DNA of 64,000 bases from Strigamia acuminata (lineage: Eukaryota > Arthropoda > Chilopoda > Geophilomorpha > Linotaeniidae): positions 250,001-314,000 of the forward strand of contig CASHSZ010000002.1 of NCBI GenBank assembly GCA_949358305.1, read 5' to 3'. A model generated the notes under the pieces. The model worked only from the letters and a program-made list of their open reading frames with translations, ran no database searches and was not told the DNA's origin. Position 1 is the first letter of the stretch. Every line of letters begins with the position of its first letter. This document shows positions 33,604 to 45,504 of this stretch, piece by piece. The position numbers and the translations under genes are program-made.

Positions 33604-35503
33604 TGTGACGGTTTTTAATGGCTATAAATGCCTATTTTCTATAGAAAAGCGCTGTTGTGTCATTATGACGGTATTTTTACAGTATTCTGTGTAAAACGGA
33701 TATAATTCCTAAATAAAGCTATTTATGAGGTTTCCATGATAAAAGATGATGTATTAATTAGTATTAATAACATTCCTACATGATATCAAGATATCACGAC
33801 CAAATCACGATGATTCGTCTACTAAAACCGCATTTGTCAATGCGCAATGTTGTCGCCAGATGGCGCGATCACGATTTAGCGGTAAATTCAAGATATGAAT
33901 ATAAAACATGTAAATAAATATAAAACTATATTTACTAGAACGAAACGAAGCTTTGTGAACATTAATATAAAGATATATTAATGTCTTTTGATGTTAAATA
34001 CATTATAACTTCCATTTTCTGCGGGATAGAACATTTGGTGATCAATCGATCAACCGATCGATCTGATTGGTGGATCCATTTCCGGCCCTGGGTATCCAGT
34101 TCCGGTTGTGGTGAGAATTAGCATAATGCTCCTCCGTATCCACTTCCGGTGATACGGGATTGGAGGGATTCGTGGAACCCATGTTCCAATTGGATGACTG
34201 GATTAATCCTTAATCCAGTCAGGTTATATAAACCCAAACAATCGGCCATTCCGCAGCTCTGTTTGATTATTTTCTGTTTGGTATTGTTACTTAAGAAATA
34301 TGATTCGTTGTTCACGTAAAAAACCTTTTGGTTCTTTGTTGATTTATTCGCAAAGAACCGTTGCATGATTCTACAGAATCATGCCACCGCCGGCAATTGA
34401 AGTCGAAGTGCTGGGATTATTATGTTGCATAAATGTTACAGTCTACGGTTGCGACGCCGAAGGAGAACCCGCCGTTGTGCAATTCAGTATCCTCCGGACA
34501 GGACCAAGTTGTCTTTTTCGGTATGAACGTATTCCGTTACCACGAGTAGCATCGGTATTGTTGAGAATCGGTTCCTTCACCTGATGGTGCCAAAGCAGTC
34601 TGTTTTACAGTAACCACGAGTAGCACCAAGTGTTTGGCAAGCTGATTCTCATGGTATTCGATGCCAAAGCAGTCGGTCTATTATTAGTACCGCGAGAGAT
34701 AAAACTGCTGTGCGGAGCCGCGAGCTATCGACCCCTGTGTACGTGGTACCGTCAACCACTCGATGGACGACCGTGCTGCGACGCCGGGGACGCTTGATAC
34801 CGTTCTGCATGGCAAGGCGTATATTCTAATCGATGGCAATTGTGTGTTGCGACGGGAAGCTTAATCTTCATTTTATTTATAACAGAAAAACTTAAACTCG
34901 ACAACCAGTTGGACCAAAATCAAGTCAGAAGACTTAATCTCATATTGAACTCAATATAACCGATAAGTTGACGACAACTTATTCCCGAAATATCTAAATA
35001 AGAATTCACAACGATATGAATTAAATATAATTCATAAGTGGAATATTGATAAGTAAATGAATACATTTACTTACACCAATATCCTCCCAAAGTTGTGGCG
35101 GTGCAGACAAAGTCAACCGCAATGCTCAGATCATTCGATTTATCGACGTGCGATAGTTTACACAGCGAACCAAGGAAACCAGCGAAGCCGTATCGGACTC
35201 CAGGACACAGCCATCCGGCTTAAGATGACATCTATAATCAGGTCGAGCGATGGGGAAACCGCTCCCATATTCCAGACCCGTAGTGATATTATTCTAGGGC
35301 CAGTTGGCCAATTCTTTGTATAGTTTAATAGCTGATTTAACTTGCCAAATGTCGGCATTAGTCCTATGTATAATTTAGCTCATCCATATTGTTTGCCAAC
35401 AATAAACTGTCTTGTATTTATCTCGTATTGTATTCACTGTTTATTTATTGCGATCTCTTCCCGGTACCATTGTTAAATGGGAGTTGTGGTCGTCACCGTC
35501 ACA
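33604..35503 (+). repeat. 3' LTR of the LARD-like element (1900 bp)
   Basis: Partner of 26281-28180, of equal length and apparently identical sequence, ending CCGTCACA before the TSD GCAT. Confidence 0.93.
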
Positions 35504-35507
35504 GCAT

Positions 35508-38500
35508 GACGGCACAATTGCCGTAAATGTACACACAATTGCACGCGGGCATCTTCCGAAAACCGAGAGCTCGAAGCGTTCCATCCAACTTTTCGTACCA
35601 TTCCCTCCCCGATTGGTGAAGTCCGTAGAGGGATTTAACAAGTAGCCAGACGTTTGCGGGGTTCGAACAAGTTGCACCTGCGGGGATGCGCATGTATACC
35701 TTGTGCTTCAGGTCCCCATACAGGTATGCACTTTTGACGTCGAGGTGAGCATCCTTCCATCCTCTGAGAACGACTAGAAGACAGAAGAATAGTCGGATTA
35801 AAACGAAGTTCACGACCGGACTAAAAACCTCGTCGTAATCAACCCCGATGGTTTGGCGAAAGCCTTGTGCGACGAGTCGAGCACGATAACGAGTTATTTC
35901 GCCGCTTAGATCCGTCTTCAGTTTGAAGATCCATTTACAGCCTAAAACTGTAGTATTGGGTGGTCTCGGAACTTCCTGATAAATCTGCCTCTCCTTAAAA
36001 ATCCCCAATTCTTCATTGATGGCTTCACGCCATTTCGGAGCGTCCTGAAATTTTGGAATTTCCGCATAAGAAGTCGGTTCGGTTCGGCAGAGGTGAACAG
36101 CATGTCGCACTGCTGGGATCGTAGGGATGGTATGTTCTATGCTCCCGAAGAAGAAAAGTTCCGAATCGTATGGAAGGTCGTTCATGGTACAAAACTCTTC
36201 GACCTCCTTTCTGGATCTAAGCCGTAGATTCGGTTCCGGAAAGTAGTAAACATCGGTATCGATACAACCGGGCCGCTGATCCTTCCGTAAATGTTCTTCG
36301 CGGACCCATCGACGGAAAATGGTGTCACCACCGATATAACGCCAGTAGAAAGATGTTCTGCCGACCGAGGGTGCTTCGACAAACGTTGCACCTTGGGGTA
36401 ATGGAGACATTGCACCTTGGTCGAAGATAGGCATCGTGTGGTGCAAAATATCCTGGCCGATTCTCCTACGTGTAGTTACAAAACGTAGAGGTGAACCAGG
36501 TGGTGAAAGACCGGGAGAACTTGCTTGCGATTCTGCTGAGACATGCTGAGATTGAGATTGCTCAAGCATATCCGGTTGGATTGCCTCTTCGCCGATCTGT
36601 TCAACATCTTCATCAGTGTCTTGGCCTTCCTCTTGATAAAGAATGGGATACGATATTGATCGTCCCATACTCGCTGAATCTGGTAATGCCAGCGCACACG
36701 CCTCTATTAATTGACGTTCAGGCGTTCTCAACGGAGAAAGGCGAACACAGGGAATCGATATCGATTTCGAAACTGATCCATTCCCATTATCATCATCGTT
36801 ATCATCGTCACTCGATGAATCGTCATCAGATTCGACTTTCGGCCAATCCAAATAAATGGTGTCGTCAAACGACACCCTCTGTTGTTGTTGTTGACCAACT
36901 TCGGGTTCTGTGAATGTCTCTTGGCGATGACCATTCCGCGTTTTAAGCGACTTCCGATATGACTGATGTTCATCAATGCGTACATGGATTGATTCCGTTA
37001 CGCTATTGTCTATAGGGTTCCACACTCGATAACCACGTGTGCCAGTGGCGTATCCCACAAGGAAACCTTCCCAAGCACGGGGATCAAGCTTTTTGCGTCC
37101 CGGTGCAGTAAAGTGCACCCAGCACTTGGATCCAACTTTCCTCAGATGACGTAACGAAAGAGCACGCTGGCGCCAAAGGATATATGGGACTTGATTGTTC
37201 AAACGAGAATGTGGACTGCGGTTCTTGATGTATGCGAAATTGACAGCGATTTCGGCCCATAAACCGGCAGGAAGTTTGGTTTCTTCAAGAACAGCCCGGA
37301 GATGGTCAGCCATCGTTCGGTTGATCCTTTCGGCTGTGCCGTTCATTTGAGGGCTCGAAGGGTTAGTCCGCTGACCCTGGATCCCTCTCTCCTTTAGATA
37401 TTGCAGAAATTCGTTGGACATGAATTCGCCGCCCCTATCAGATCGAATGGCTTTCACGCGTGTGTTTGCAACACACTCGACTCGGGCGACGAAGTCCTTA
37501 AAACATGAGAAGACCTGGGACTTCTGGGCTAAAGGAGTGATCCATGTATATCGCGTCGCGTCATCAATAACCGTAAAAACGAATCGGGCGCCACCAAATG
37601 AAGGAACCGGATTTGGCCCCCAGACATCCATGTGCAGGAGATCAAGTGGCTTTGAAGTTGAAGGATGCAGATCAGGCTTGTGAGAAGCCCTTATGGACTT
37701 TGCAAGTCGGCAATCATTGCACGCCAGTTCCTGTGATACTGCCGCGGGTTCGAGTCCATATACCTGGTCGTTGTTCGCCAACAATCGCATCGCATTGGTG
37801 TGCAAATGTCCTAGGCGACTATGCCACAAACCAGTTGCGTCTTTTACGGAGGCAGGATTGGCAAGGGTTTTCTTTGGCGTTTGAACAGGATTTGGAATAA
37901 CCTTCTTTTGTGATTGAGAAGGGTTACCAGCGGATTGGATAGGAAGAGGAAATGTAACAGGTGGAGGACTAGATGGAATGTGCTGGATTGCGTTGGCGTA
38001 GGATTGGATTGGAGGGTTGATGTGGATGGGCAAGGATTGTGGCACGGGTAAAGGATTAGTGGCAACCGAAATTGACGTTGGCACCTCAGTCGCAGGCAAT
38101 GGCGGCATTTGAATCCTAAAATCCGTGATGTTTCGTTGCATAGCCTTCTGCTTCTTCGCCTTTGGAATATTCACGAAGTCAACTTCCGTCGTAACAAATG
38201 TCTGTACTGGCGGTTGTTGGATTATCTGTGAAGACGTAGTGGCAACCGTTGGATTTGTACACAACCCATCCAGGTAATACAATCCTCCCTTCTCCTTTGC
38301 TCTGAGAATTGTTTCAGCAATGTTCGATTTATAAATGTTGATCTCCCCGTTATAGGTGTGGATATGGTGACTAGTCTTGTCGATCCTCGAGACGGAGATT
38401 AGATTTGCCTCGAAATTGGGTGCATAAAGCACATTCGTTAATGTCACATTGCAGTGAGAATTGTCCACACGAGTCTGCAATAGGACATTTCCTCGGCCAG

Positions 38501-39569
38501 TCACTTGTGATTTCCCTTGTCCCAACTCGATGTCAAAAGGGACGATGTCTGAGAAATCAGAAAACCACGACCGTACGTGGGAAACATGGTCAGTGGCGCC
38601 GCAGTCGACTATCCATTCATGTGACTGCATCAGATGGGCAACGGGACGTTCAATCATCGGCGGAGCGTTCACGAAAAACACTGCGTTGCGAACCGGATGA
38701 GAACTTCCTCTCGGGCGATTGTCCTCGGGTTTGGGAGCCGAGTTCTTGCCACGCTTCTTGCTCTTGCTGCGAGAGCGTTGGAAAGAAGCTGTCGGTTGTT
38801 GATTCCGGTTGTCGCGTTTAGGATATGGGCACTTATTCGCATAGTGACCCATTTCGTCACAGTTAAAGCATTTGACCTGCGATAATGGACGACGCGGACG
38901 AGAACCTTGGCGGGATTGTTGCGGATTTTGATTAGCCGCGTGAGCTGACGCCGACACGTTATGTAGTCCTACGGATTTGAGGCGAAGGTATTCGGATATG
39001 AGCTGTTCGGATACTTTGTCCGGTGTAAAATTTGCCACGGGCCAATTGTATATCGCAAACGTGGCTTGCGCATATTCCGGAGGTAGACGATGTAAGTATT
39101 GGTAAGCATGATGCTTCTCCGACACTTCTTCTTCCATGTCTCGTAGTTGGCGTACGTGCAGGTTAACGCGACTCACGAAATCGACCATATCCTCGTTTGG
39201 CTCGAGGTGTAATCCCAGAAATTGCCATCTCATGGCTGCTTGACGAGCCAGAGAACTGGGAGCGAAGATTTTCGACAAAATGTCCCAAGCTTCTTTCGGG
39301 GTATTGGCGTTGTCCAGTGTGGAGCGTTTTGCTTCGCTCACGTGACAATAAATGTGTCCCAACGCCTTGTCTTTCTTCAGTTTATATTTCTCAGTCTCTT
39401 TCGGGGTTAATGTCAATAAATATTCGGCCTCCTTTTCTTCGGTGACATGTCTCCAAAGGCCTTCTGACTTTAAGAGCATGCACATGGAACGACGCCATTG
39501 TTCGTAATTGTTTATTCCTAGCATCGGACATTTCCCAGCCGTTGGTTCCGCGTAGCCGGATTTCTGCAT
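35508..39569 (-). pseudogene. Copia gag-pol N-terminal piece: Gag, protease, integrase and first part of RT
   Basis: The frame is open upstream to 39725, but the first ATG that starts a Gag-like sequence is at 39569 (MQKSGYAEPTAGKCPMLG). Domains are Gag with HRLPPEYAQATFAIYNW, a CCHC knuckle (CFNCDEMGHYANKCP), a protease (WIVDCGATDHV; Asp-Cys-Gly instead of Asp-Thr-Gly), a zinc-binding GAG-pre-integrase, an integrase with D (HMDVWGP), D (SDRGGEF) and E (AERINRT), a long acidic linker, and RT through YLYGDLKHKVYMRIP. The frame is cut three codons before YVDD by the LARD insertion. The two parts together would be about 1670 codons in one frame, so insertion is the only visible lesion. Confidence 0.92.
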
Positions 39570-40478
39570 CCTGGCGTGAAAATCCTTCGACCTTGCACAC
39601 CGCGAAAACACAAAGGCGTAGAGAGTGGTACGGGCGTAGTAGAAGACACTCGTAGCACTACACAATCCGACGTCACGATCACAAACACTAACCGAAGCAC
39701 AAGCACTTTCGAGGCGGAAAACCACAAATTGGAAGCCGATGCTACAATCAGCTGATAACCTAGAGTGAGTGTCCCCCTAGTGTCCTTTGAGATCGCCTGG
39801 GATCGCGGGAATACTAGGTGGCGCAGGGCTCAGCCTCACTCTAGAATACAAATGCAGCTTGGACAGACTTGTCCGAAGGGCTGCACCGATTCTAATAGGG
39901 AACCAACCAAAAGCCTTAAATAATATCTTAAAATAACAAAGTTTCACGACAGGGAAGGAGAAAAGTTGATGAATCTCTCGCGTAACGTCACGCGAGCTCG
40001 TGATAAAGGCACGAGCGGGTTTTCTCGAAAAACCCGTTAAAAGCGCTAATTTGGATTCGAAAATCCAAATTCTTCTCATTAAATGAGGCTCTTCACGAAA
40101 ATACGCCAAAAATTCGTCGTAATAAATCAGATCGTCGATACTGTGCATACGCCGGGGTATGACACAGCGAGAATCGTCTCGTTTCTCGATGAAAAGACGC
40201 TATTTTAGCGTTGTCGTGTCGCAAATCGACAAAAACTGAAAATAAATAAAAAATTCGACTCAAAATTCGCGAGACCGCGGAATTATGGTCGAAATTAAAT
40301 GCAGGGTCGCGTGGAAAACAGCACAGACTGCTCTGGAACGTCGGTAACGTAGCGGCGACGTTCTTCTCACCGAAATCGGGCCGGAAATCGACGTAAACCT
40401 AAAACGAAAAATTCGCCGCGAAATTCGCGAAAATTCGCTGAATTTTCGGCGAAAATTAGTGGCAAAAGAATAGCTAAA
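39570..40478 (-). other. 5' leader of element 4
   Basis: About 0.9 kb, containing the conserved leader block of this copia group (AACAAAGTTTCACGACAG at about 39936-39953, complement) and a GAATCGGTGCAGCCC block. The AATCTC/GAGATT hairpin of elements 1, 2 and 5 is not evident. No gene. Confidence 0.6.
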
Positions 40479-40494
40479 CCATCCTCTGCTACCA
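40479..40494 (-). other. Primer binding site of element 4 (initiator tRNA-Met, 16/16)
   Basis: The minus strand reads TGGTAGCAGAGGATGG, fully complementary to the last 16 bases of the common metazoan initiator tRNA-Met with CCA. Confidence 0.88.
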
Positions 40495-41012
40495 ACCTTT
40501 ATGTAAGATTTCAATTTATGTAAGATTTCAATTCATTTCAGTAAAGTTTTATGTTTTTAGTGCATTGCATTTCATTTAGAGCACCTCCTGTGCTGTTGAC
40601 AATTAGTTTAGGCGCATATGAGTGGCATTAGGCCGCGCGCACTCGTCTCGGCAATTTGTAGCATCGTCGCTACGTCCGTGTCAGTGACACGGCGCCCGCG
40701 CACGTTTCCACGCTTCGGTTTGCACCGAATTTTGCGCTGCTCTCCTCTGCTGCCCTTCAATTGGTAGCAGAGGATGGTTAAAAAGTACAAGGATGACACC
40801 TGGTGTCGGAATTAGGCGTTACATAAACAAAAAAACTAGAGAATGCATGGTACTCCATGCTTAAGTACACAAAACGAGGTAAATATATAAATAATCATAA
40901 ATAAAGTCGAGAATTGAATTATCACAACAAATACACTTGGATAATTAATAAACAAAAGATCAAATGTGATCCTATATCACATCGACACACTTTGGGCTAT
41001 TTTTGACCAACA
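40495..41012 (-). repeat. 5' LTR of element 4, lacking one palindrome arm
   Basis: From 40515 to 41012 it matches 24612-25109 with the same length. At the PBS side it ends with a 17-bp direct duplication (TTATGTAAGATTTCAAT) where the 3' LTR continues into the other palindrome arm. The LTR pair is therefore unequal (about 518 versus 814 bp). Confidence 0.8.
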
Positions 41013-41017
41013 ATTCC

Positions 41018-41138
41018 GTCTCCTAAAATGTTCGTCGCCATTTTCTGTTGGTCGAGTCGCCTACCATCCAATGGTCGGTCGGCGGGTCTCGGTCTCAGAC
41101 TGGCCTTCGGGCCGGTCAAAAAAAAAAAAAAAAATTAA

Positions 41139-41173
<35 letters not shown>

Positions 41174-42072
41174 ATGACAGTTGGGCTCGTTGAGCGGTGG
41201 CGACGGCGGCGGCAACCCCGACGACTCGTCCCAAAAATAAGCTCCCACATCGACACTCATCCGTTAGTCTAAACCTCTTGACGTGCATTCTACTCGCGTC
41301 CGACAGATTCGGTTCGTTGTGGGCATAGAAAACATCCGCACACCGATACGGCATGTTTCGACGTCGATGCGCGACCGCGAAGCCGAGTCCCCGACGACGT
41401 ACATACTCGCACAAGCGCGTTCGCGCGCGCGATATTGCGTGTGATGCGATGCCGATGAGCTCGACGCGGTCTTTCGACGCGGGCGTCGATAATAATGTCC
41501 GGCAACGTGGATAAATGTCCGCAGAGTGCTTTGTGTTTATGGCAACGCACCGGGACGCAATTAACCAACCACTTACGAAAATTCAAAACATAATTGTTTA
41601 ACAAAAGGAAACTCGTATAATGTTGAAACAATAAAGAAAACGCAAAATTCAGATTCAAATTTAGATTTGAATTAGGTCAGATTAGGCCAGGTTGTAGATC
41701 CACAGACTCTCGAGACGACAACAAGAAAATAAAAAGGATGCGTTTATCGTTTGTAGGTAGAATCTCGCGCCGAGTTAAATAAAAGTCTTTAAAAAATAGA
41801 AATCGATTTCCCGGTCGTAGAATTAATTTTGTGTCATGTGATCCAGTCATTAATTAGATTTTCGTGGTAGATGTTGCGTGAAACAAGATCGTGAACGTCT
41901 CAATTGGTTTACGATTTAAATTTCATCTCGCAATACACGCTGCACCAACGTAGTCGACGCGAGTTTATATCACTGCACTCGATGGGTTTTGTGAGCATTT
42001 TTAGACCAATCGATCGTACAGCTTGTTTGCTAGTTTCCTTTCGAGGTCAGCGGTTAACTCTTTGCACTCTAT
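41018..42072. repeat. GC-rich array units interrupted by elements 4 and 5
   Basis: This continues the array unit broken at 24290: UUCG hairpin at 41098-41117 with A-rich/(TAAA)n tail, D block at about 41170-41245, then the E' block (41250-41610), which matches 21360-21705 and 48040-48310. It ends at the TSD TCTAT of element 5. No protein gene is supported. Confidence 0.75.
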
Positions 42073-42433
42073 TGTTAGGAATCAATTGTGGCCAAGCATT
42101 TGAATGGCATATTTCACTGTATATAGTCATTGTATAGTTTATCTAGTAGTGTGCAATCTTGTTATGATTTGGATGTGTATTCTTTGTTGGCACGGATGGT
42201 GCACCGTACATCATTGTTATGATTTGTTCTTTATTATAGTTGTGTCATATCTCATGCAGGAACCGAATGAGATTCCTTACTTGCAATGTATTGACAGGAT
42301 TTGTCCTGTGAAAAGTGTCATCACTTCACTTAGTTAATAAAGTTTGGCGGCCATGTTGGCCTCTACATGCCACTACTGGATTTGGCTGCTTTTCTGGTTT
42401 TTAGTCACTCACCAACACCAAAGATCCCCAACA
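42073..42433 (+). repeat. 5' LTR of element 5
   Basis: It starts TGTTAGGAATC and ends CCCCAACA. An AATAAA at about 42335 precedes the GTTTGGCGGCCATG segment. Its partner is 47433-47793. Confidence 0.93.
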
Positions 42434-42434
42434 T

Positions 42435-42450
42435 TGGTAGCAGAGGATGG
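42435..42450 (+). other. Primer binding site of element 5 (initiator tRNA-Met)
   Basis: TGGTAGCAGAGGATGG, one base inside the 5' LTR, identical to that of element 4. Confidence 0.9.
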
Positions 42451-44256
42451 TTTGGTGAGTGCTAACCACTGTTGACACCAAGTTGTAACGTTTTAGAAAC
42501 GTTTCGTCGCGTTTTTACGAGGTCCGCAAAGTGCGGAAGACGCGAGACGGCCGGGCGGGACGAATGCAGCGATTTGCGGCATGCGCGAACCGAGATTCGC
42601 GTCCAAGCGATGCAGGAAAGCTTCGCGAGCAGTAACTGCTACGAAATTCGATGCAGACGTCGAATTAGCTGCCGAAAATCGTCCGCGACGAGCTGCCGAC
42701 GATACGAACAACTTGGGCGAGGTATTCAACACGTTTTTCAAGTGCCATTTCATCGTCCGCCATTTTGTGTTTACGGGAATCGCCGTGAATAAAGGATTCA
42801 GCGTGCGTTTATAAGGACAAACACACGTTCTCATCATATTTAAATATGATTTGTGTTGCCAATGGACTGTGCAACACTTGCTGAACATTTGGCGGCGAAG
42901 GTAGTGCATTTTTGGTCGTTTTCACGGGGATTTTCGTGTCTGGGACACGGAAAACGACAACGGAGACCGTGAACGTATTCACGGCGTCGCAAAGCGACAA
43001 TTCGCGTGCCTGTGAAGCAGGAAAGTCAACCGCTGCTAGACGAAGCAGCGACGATCGCGATTACGCGCACGAGACGTTCATCGGGCCGAGGAACGAGTGG
43101 ATTTCGTCGGGAACGAGCGGACAAACTGCGGGAATCGGCGGTCAGTGTTTCGAGACGAAAAGCAACGTTTTGAACAGTGTTTTGCAACGGGATTGGTATA
43201 GAACCAGCGGTGGATTATTTGCACAGACAGTAAGAAGTATTTCGAATTATTTGAACGATTTATTTTGGCAGATTATAAGCCTATTTTCCAACTTCACGTA
43301 TTTTCGCGATGACGTCACTATCCAAGATGGCGGCGCCGGTCGGTTATTGTGTTTAGCTGTGAAATTGAACTGTTTGGTGCGATTATTGTTTTCCATCGAC
43401 GGAATAATCGACGTTGAAGCGATTATTAGATTGTTGACAGGCAACAACGAACATTTTGGCCCATTTGGTTGCGAAATAAAGTCGCAACGTCCGATTTTGA
43501 CGGGAAGTCGATATTTCAACGGGAACGATCGGCGATACGGTTCACGATCGGTTGGAGCGACGTCGTAGCGACATTATCAACGAATTTATCGGTGGAAGAG
43601 CGTGTCAACGTAGAGCAACGTTGGATAGAGCACCGATAGACGTCTGGACGACGTCACGGAATTTTTGGACATCGTTTCGAGTTGTTGGACGCGTTTGGTG
43701 CGACGGGCACAAACGCATCGCTGATTTGCACGTAGAGTGTATTGGCGCATCGCAGGGACCGGTTAAGTCTTGTGCCAGGTGCACAAGTGAATTGCAACAG
43801 GTTCAACGACGCCGACGTGGGATTTTGCGACGCAAAAGTCCCGCAAAGAAGACAACGTGCCAACGTATTATTGTTTTATTTACTTGGGTTGTCGTGAAAC
43901 TCTGTATAGTTTTAAGTTTTTGTTCTGGGCAATTTAGTTTGTTCTGTACCCTTCGGGCAGTCGCCCCCGTACAGTCCTATTCCGGTCTGGGCTTGTCCGT
44001 GGTACAAGGTAGCCGTCCCGCGCCACCAGGTTGGCGGTCGGAAGCTATCAGGACGACCAGATTCGGGTTTCAATCTCTCTTAAAGAGATTCCCCCGGGAA
44101 GTAGCGCATTTTTCGCCTTATATTTTGTGGGAAAAGAGTTTTTTCAAAGTGACAAAGTGTCTACCGATTTGTGCTACGGCATTTTTGTGGAAAGAGCCAC
44201 ATTCTGCAACGAAAAGTGAATTATTGTGTGGAATAGTTGTGTTACGTGCAGCAACA
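42451..44256 (+). other. 1.8-kb leader of element 5
   Basis: It contains a YY1-type CCAAGATGGCGGC (43322-43335), the conserved GTCGTGAAACTCTGTATAG block (43889-43907) and the hairpin AATCTCTCTTAAAGAGATT followed by CCCCCGGG (about 44071-44098). A 218-codon frame (42912-43568) and the upstream open part of the ORF1 frame (from 43552) show no domain; I treat the region as leader. Confidence 0.6.
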
Positions 44257-45450
44257 ATGTCTTTAAAAGACAGTGGAAGATTGTTCCGAGCCCGAGGACG
44301 ATTGCCGGGTTTTAAAGCCAATTTGGACAATTGGCATGTTGCACGAGAGCGCCAGGGGCGACAACGGGCCAAAGGACAGCTCCATGACCCGTCGTATCAT
44401 GATAATGATACGAATGTACGACAAGATCGGATAATTTGGAATCGCAATGTGGATAAAATCCACGTGTTTGGCGGTGAAGCCAATGAGTGCAATGTCAACA
44501 AGGACATTTCAGGCGCAAGGGATTGGCAACGCCAAAGGATTCCGCAACATTCTAAGAATGGACATTGGAATTCAAGTTTTTGCAGGGCATTAAATGCCAA
44601 AAATGAACTTTATTGCGGGAACACACTGGAATCTTCGACACAGACGTGTGTCACCTGTTGTTTTAATTGTGGCGGAGTGGGTCATCTCGCCAGGGATTGT
44701 CCTTCGGTTAGGAGACAAAGAAATCTCTCCTCATCTGGGATGCGGCATTTTACACAGGCTTGTGAAAGATTTTGCAGTACAAGGAACTGTTCCGACGTGC
44801 ACGTGTGTGAAAAGGATGTGCAGTCATTTAGCAATAAGGACAAGGAGAATTTTAAAAATTCTACAACCAAGGGAGATAATATTTTTGGAAATATTGTTTG
44901 GTATTGTGATAGCCAGGTCCCCAACCATGCGGCATCTAGTATAAAGTGGTTTTGCAATTTTAGGCCTTTAAGTAAATTTGAAAATGATTTAGAAATCATG
45001 GGGATTGGAGATATCCGTCTGTTCTCTTTGAATGGGAAACAGAAAACAAATTTATTCTTGAAGAATGTTTGGTTTGTGCCCAAAAGTGTGAGAAATTTAA
45101 TTTCTTTGGGACAATTAGATGAAATTGGCCTAACCACGAATATTGCACATGGGAGACTGGCTGTCTACAAAAATAAAATCAGCAAACCATTTCTGGTGGC
45201 ACAAAGGAATGAGAATAATGAGTTCACGGTTAATTGTTGCACCATGGTTTCAAATGTACGTGCATCCGCACCCTTTGTAGCAAAGCATGCGGTTGACACA
45301 GCTGATTTGAATTCTGATTTTGACAAAAATGTATTGCTATTAACACATTTTATTATTAAGAGCGCACTAACTCACAAACCAAATAGTTTGGCTAAAGCGA
45401 TTGGAGATTCAATCAGGGCAATTTGTGAGACACATAGGTGTAATGTGTAA
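44257..45450 (+). CDS. Element 5 ORF1: CCHC protein with degraded protease region, 397 aa
   Basis: It starts at ATG 44257 (AACAATGTC). The usual ~230-residue copia UBN2 Gag domain is absent; the N-terminal 130 residues are basic and unrecognised. A CCHC knuckle follows (C135, C138, H143, C148). The next 110 residues align with the copia protease region (WFCNFRPLSKFENDLEIMG, VRNLISLGQLDEIG), but the active site Asp-Thr-Gly-Ala is Asp218-Ser-Gln-Val here, so proteolysis is unlikely. The ORF ends in TAA (45448-45450). Beyond that stop the same frame continues open for over 630 codons into ORF2. It is either a true gag stop with rare readthrough or a single nonsense change. Confidence 0.8.
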   Translation: MSLKDSGRLFRARGRLPGFKANLDNWHVARERQGRQRAKGQLHDPSYHDNDTNVRQDRIIWNRNVDKIHVFGGEANECNVNKDISGARDWQRQRIPQHSKNGHWNSSFCRALNAKNELYCGNTLESSTQTCVTCCFNCGGVGHLARDCPSVRRQRNLSSSGMRHFTQACERFCSTRNCSDVHVCEKDVQSFSNKDKENFKNSTTKGDNIFGNIVWYCDSQVPNHAASSIKWFCNFRPLSKFENDLEIMGIGDIRLFSLNGKQKTNLFLKNVWFVPKSVRNLISLGQLDEIGLTTNIAHGRLAVYKNKISKPFLVAQRNENNEFTVNCCTMVSNVRASAPFVAKHAVDTADLNSDFDKNVLLLTHFIIKSALTHKPNSLAKAIGDSIRAICETHRCNV

Positions 45451-45504
45451 AAAACTGCGAATAGCAACGTGCTAAGCACGAACAATGAAAATCAGAATTG
45501 CGAC

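Larger units (their letters stand above)
26281..35503 (+). mobile_element. Non-autonomous LTR retrotransposon (LARD-like), gag only
   Basis: The 9.2-kb element has two 1900-bp LTRs (26281-28180, 33604-35503) beginning TGTGACGG and ending CCGTCACA, with a 4-bp TSD GCAT (26277-26280, 35504-35507). The PBS is complementary to tRNA-Gln and a polypurine tract TTAAGGGGGATG abuts the 3' LTR. The 5.4-kb interior has one gag-like ORF (31725-33020) and no protease, RT or integrase. The 4-bp TSD and tRNA-Gln primer point to a gypsy/BEL-type source of enzymes rather than copia. The LTRs look identical where compared, so the insertion is recent. Confidence 0.93.
24296..41012 (-). mobile_element. Copia element 4, split by a nested LTR element
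   Basis: This is a minus-strand copia element whose 3' LTR is 24296-25109 and 5' LTR 40495-41012. The tRNA-Met PBS is at 40479-40494 and the gag-pol lies in two pieces (39569-35508 and 26280-25330). The flanks GTTCC (24291-24295) and ATTCC (41013-41017) agree in four of five bases and are the likely TSD. Sequence 26281-35507 is a later insertion. The element itself landed in a unit of the GC-rich array. Confidence 0.88.
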
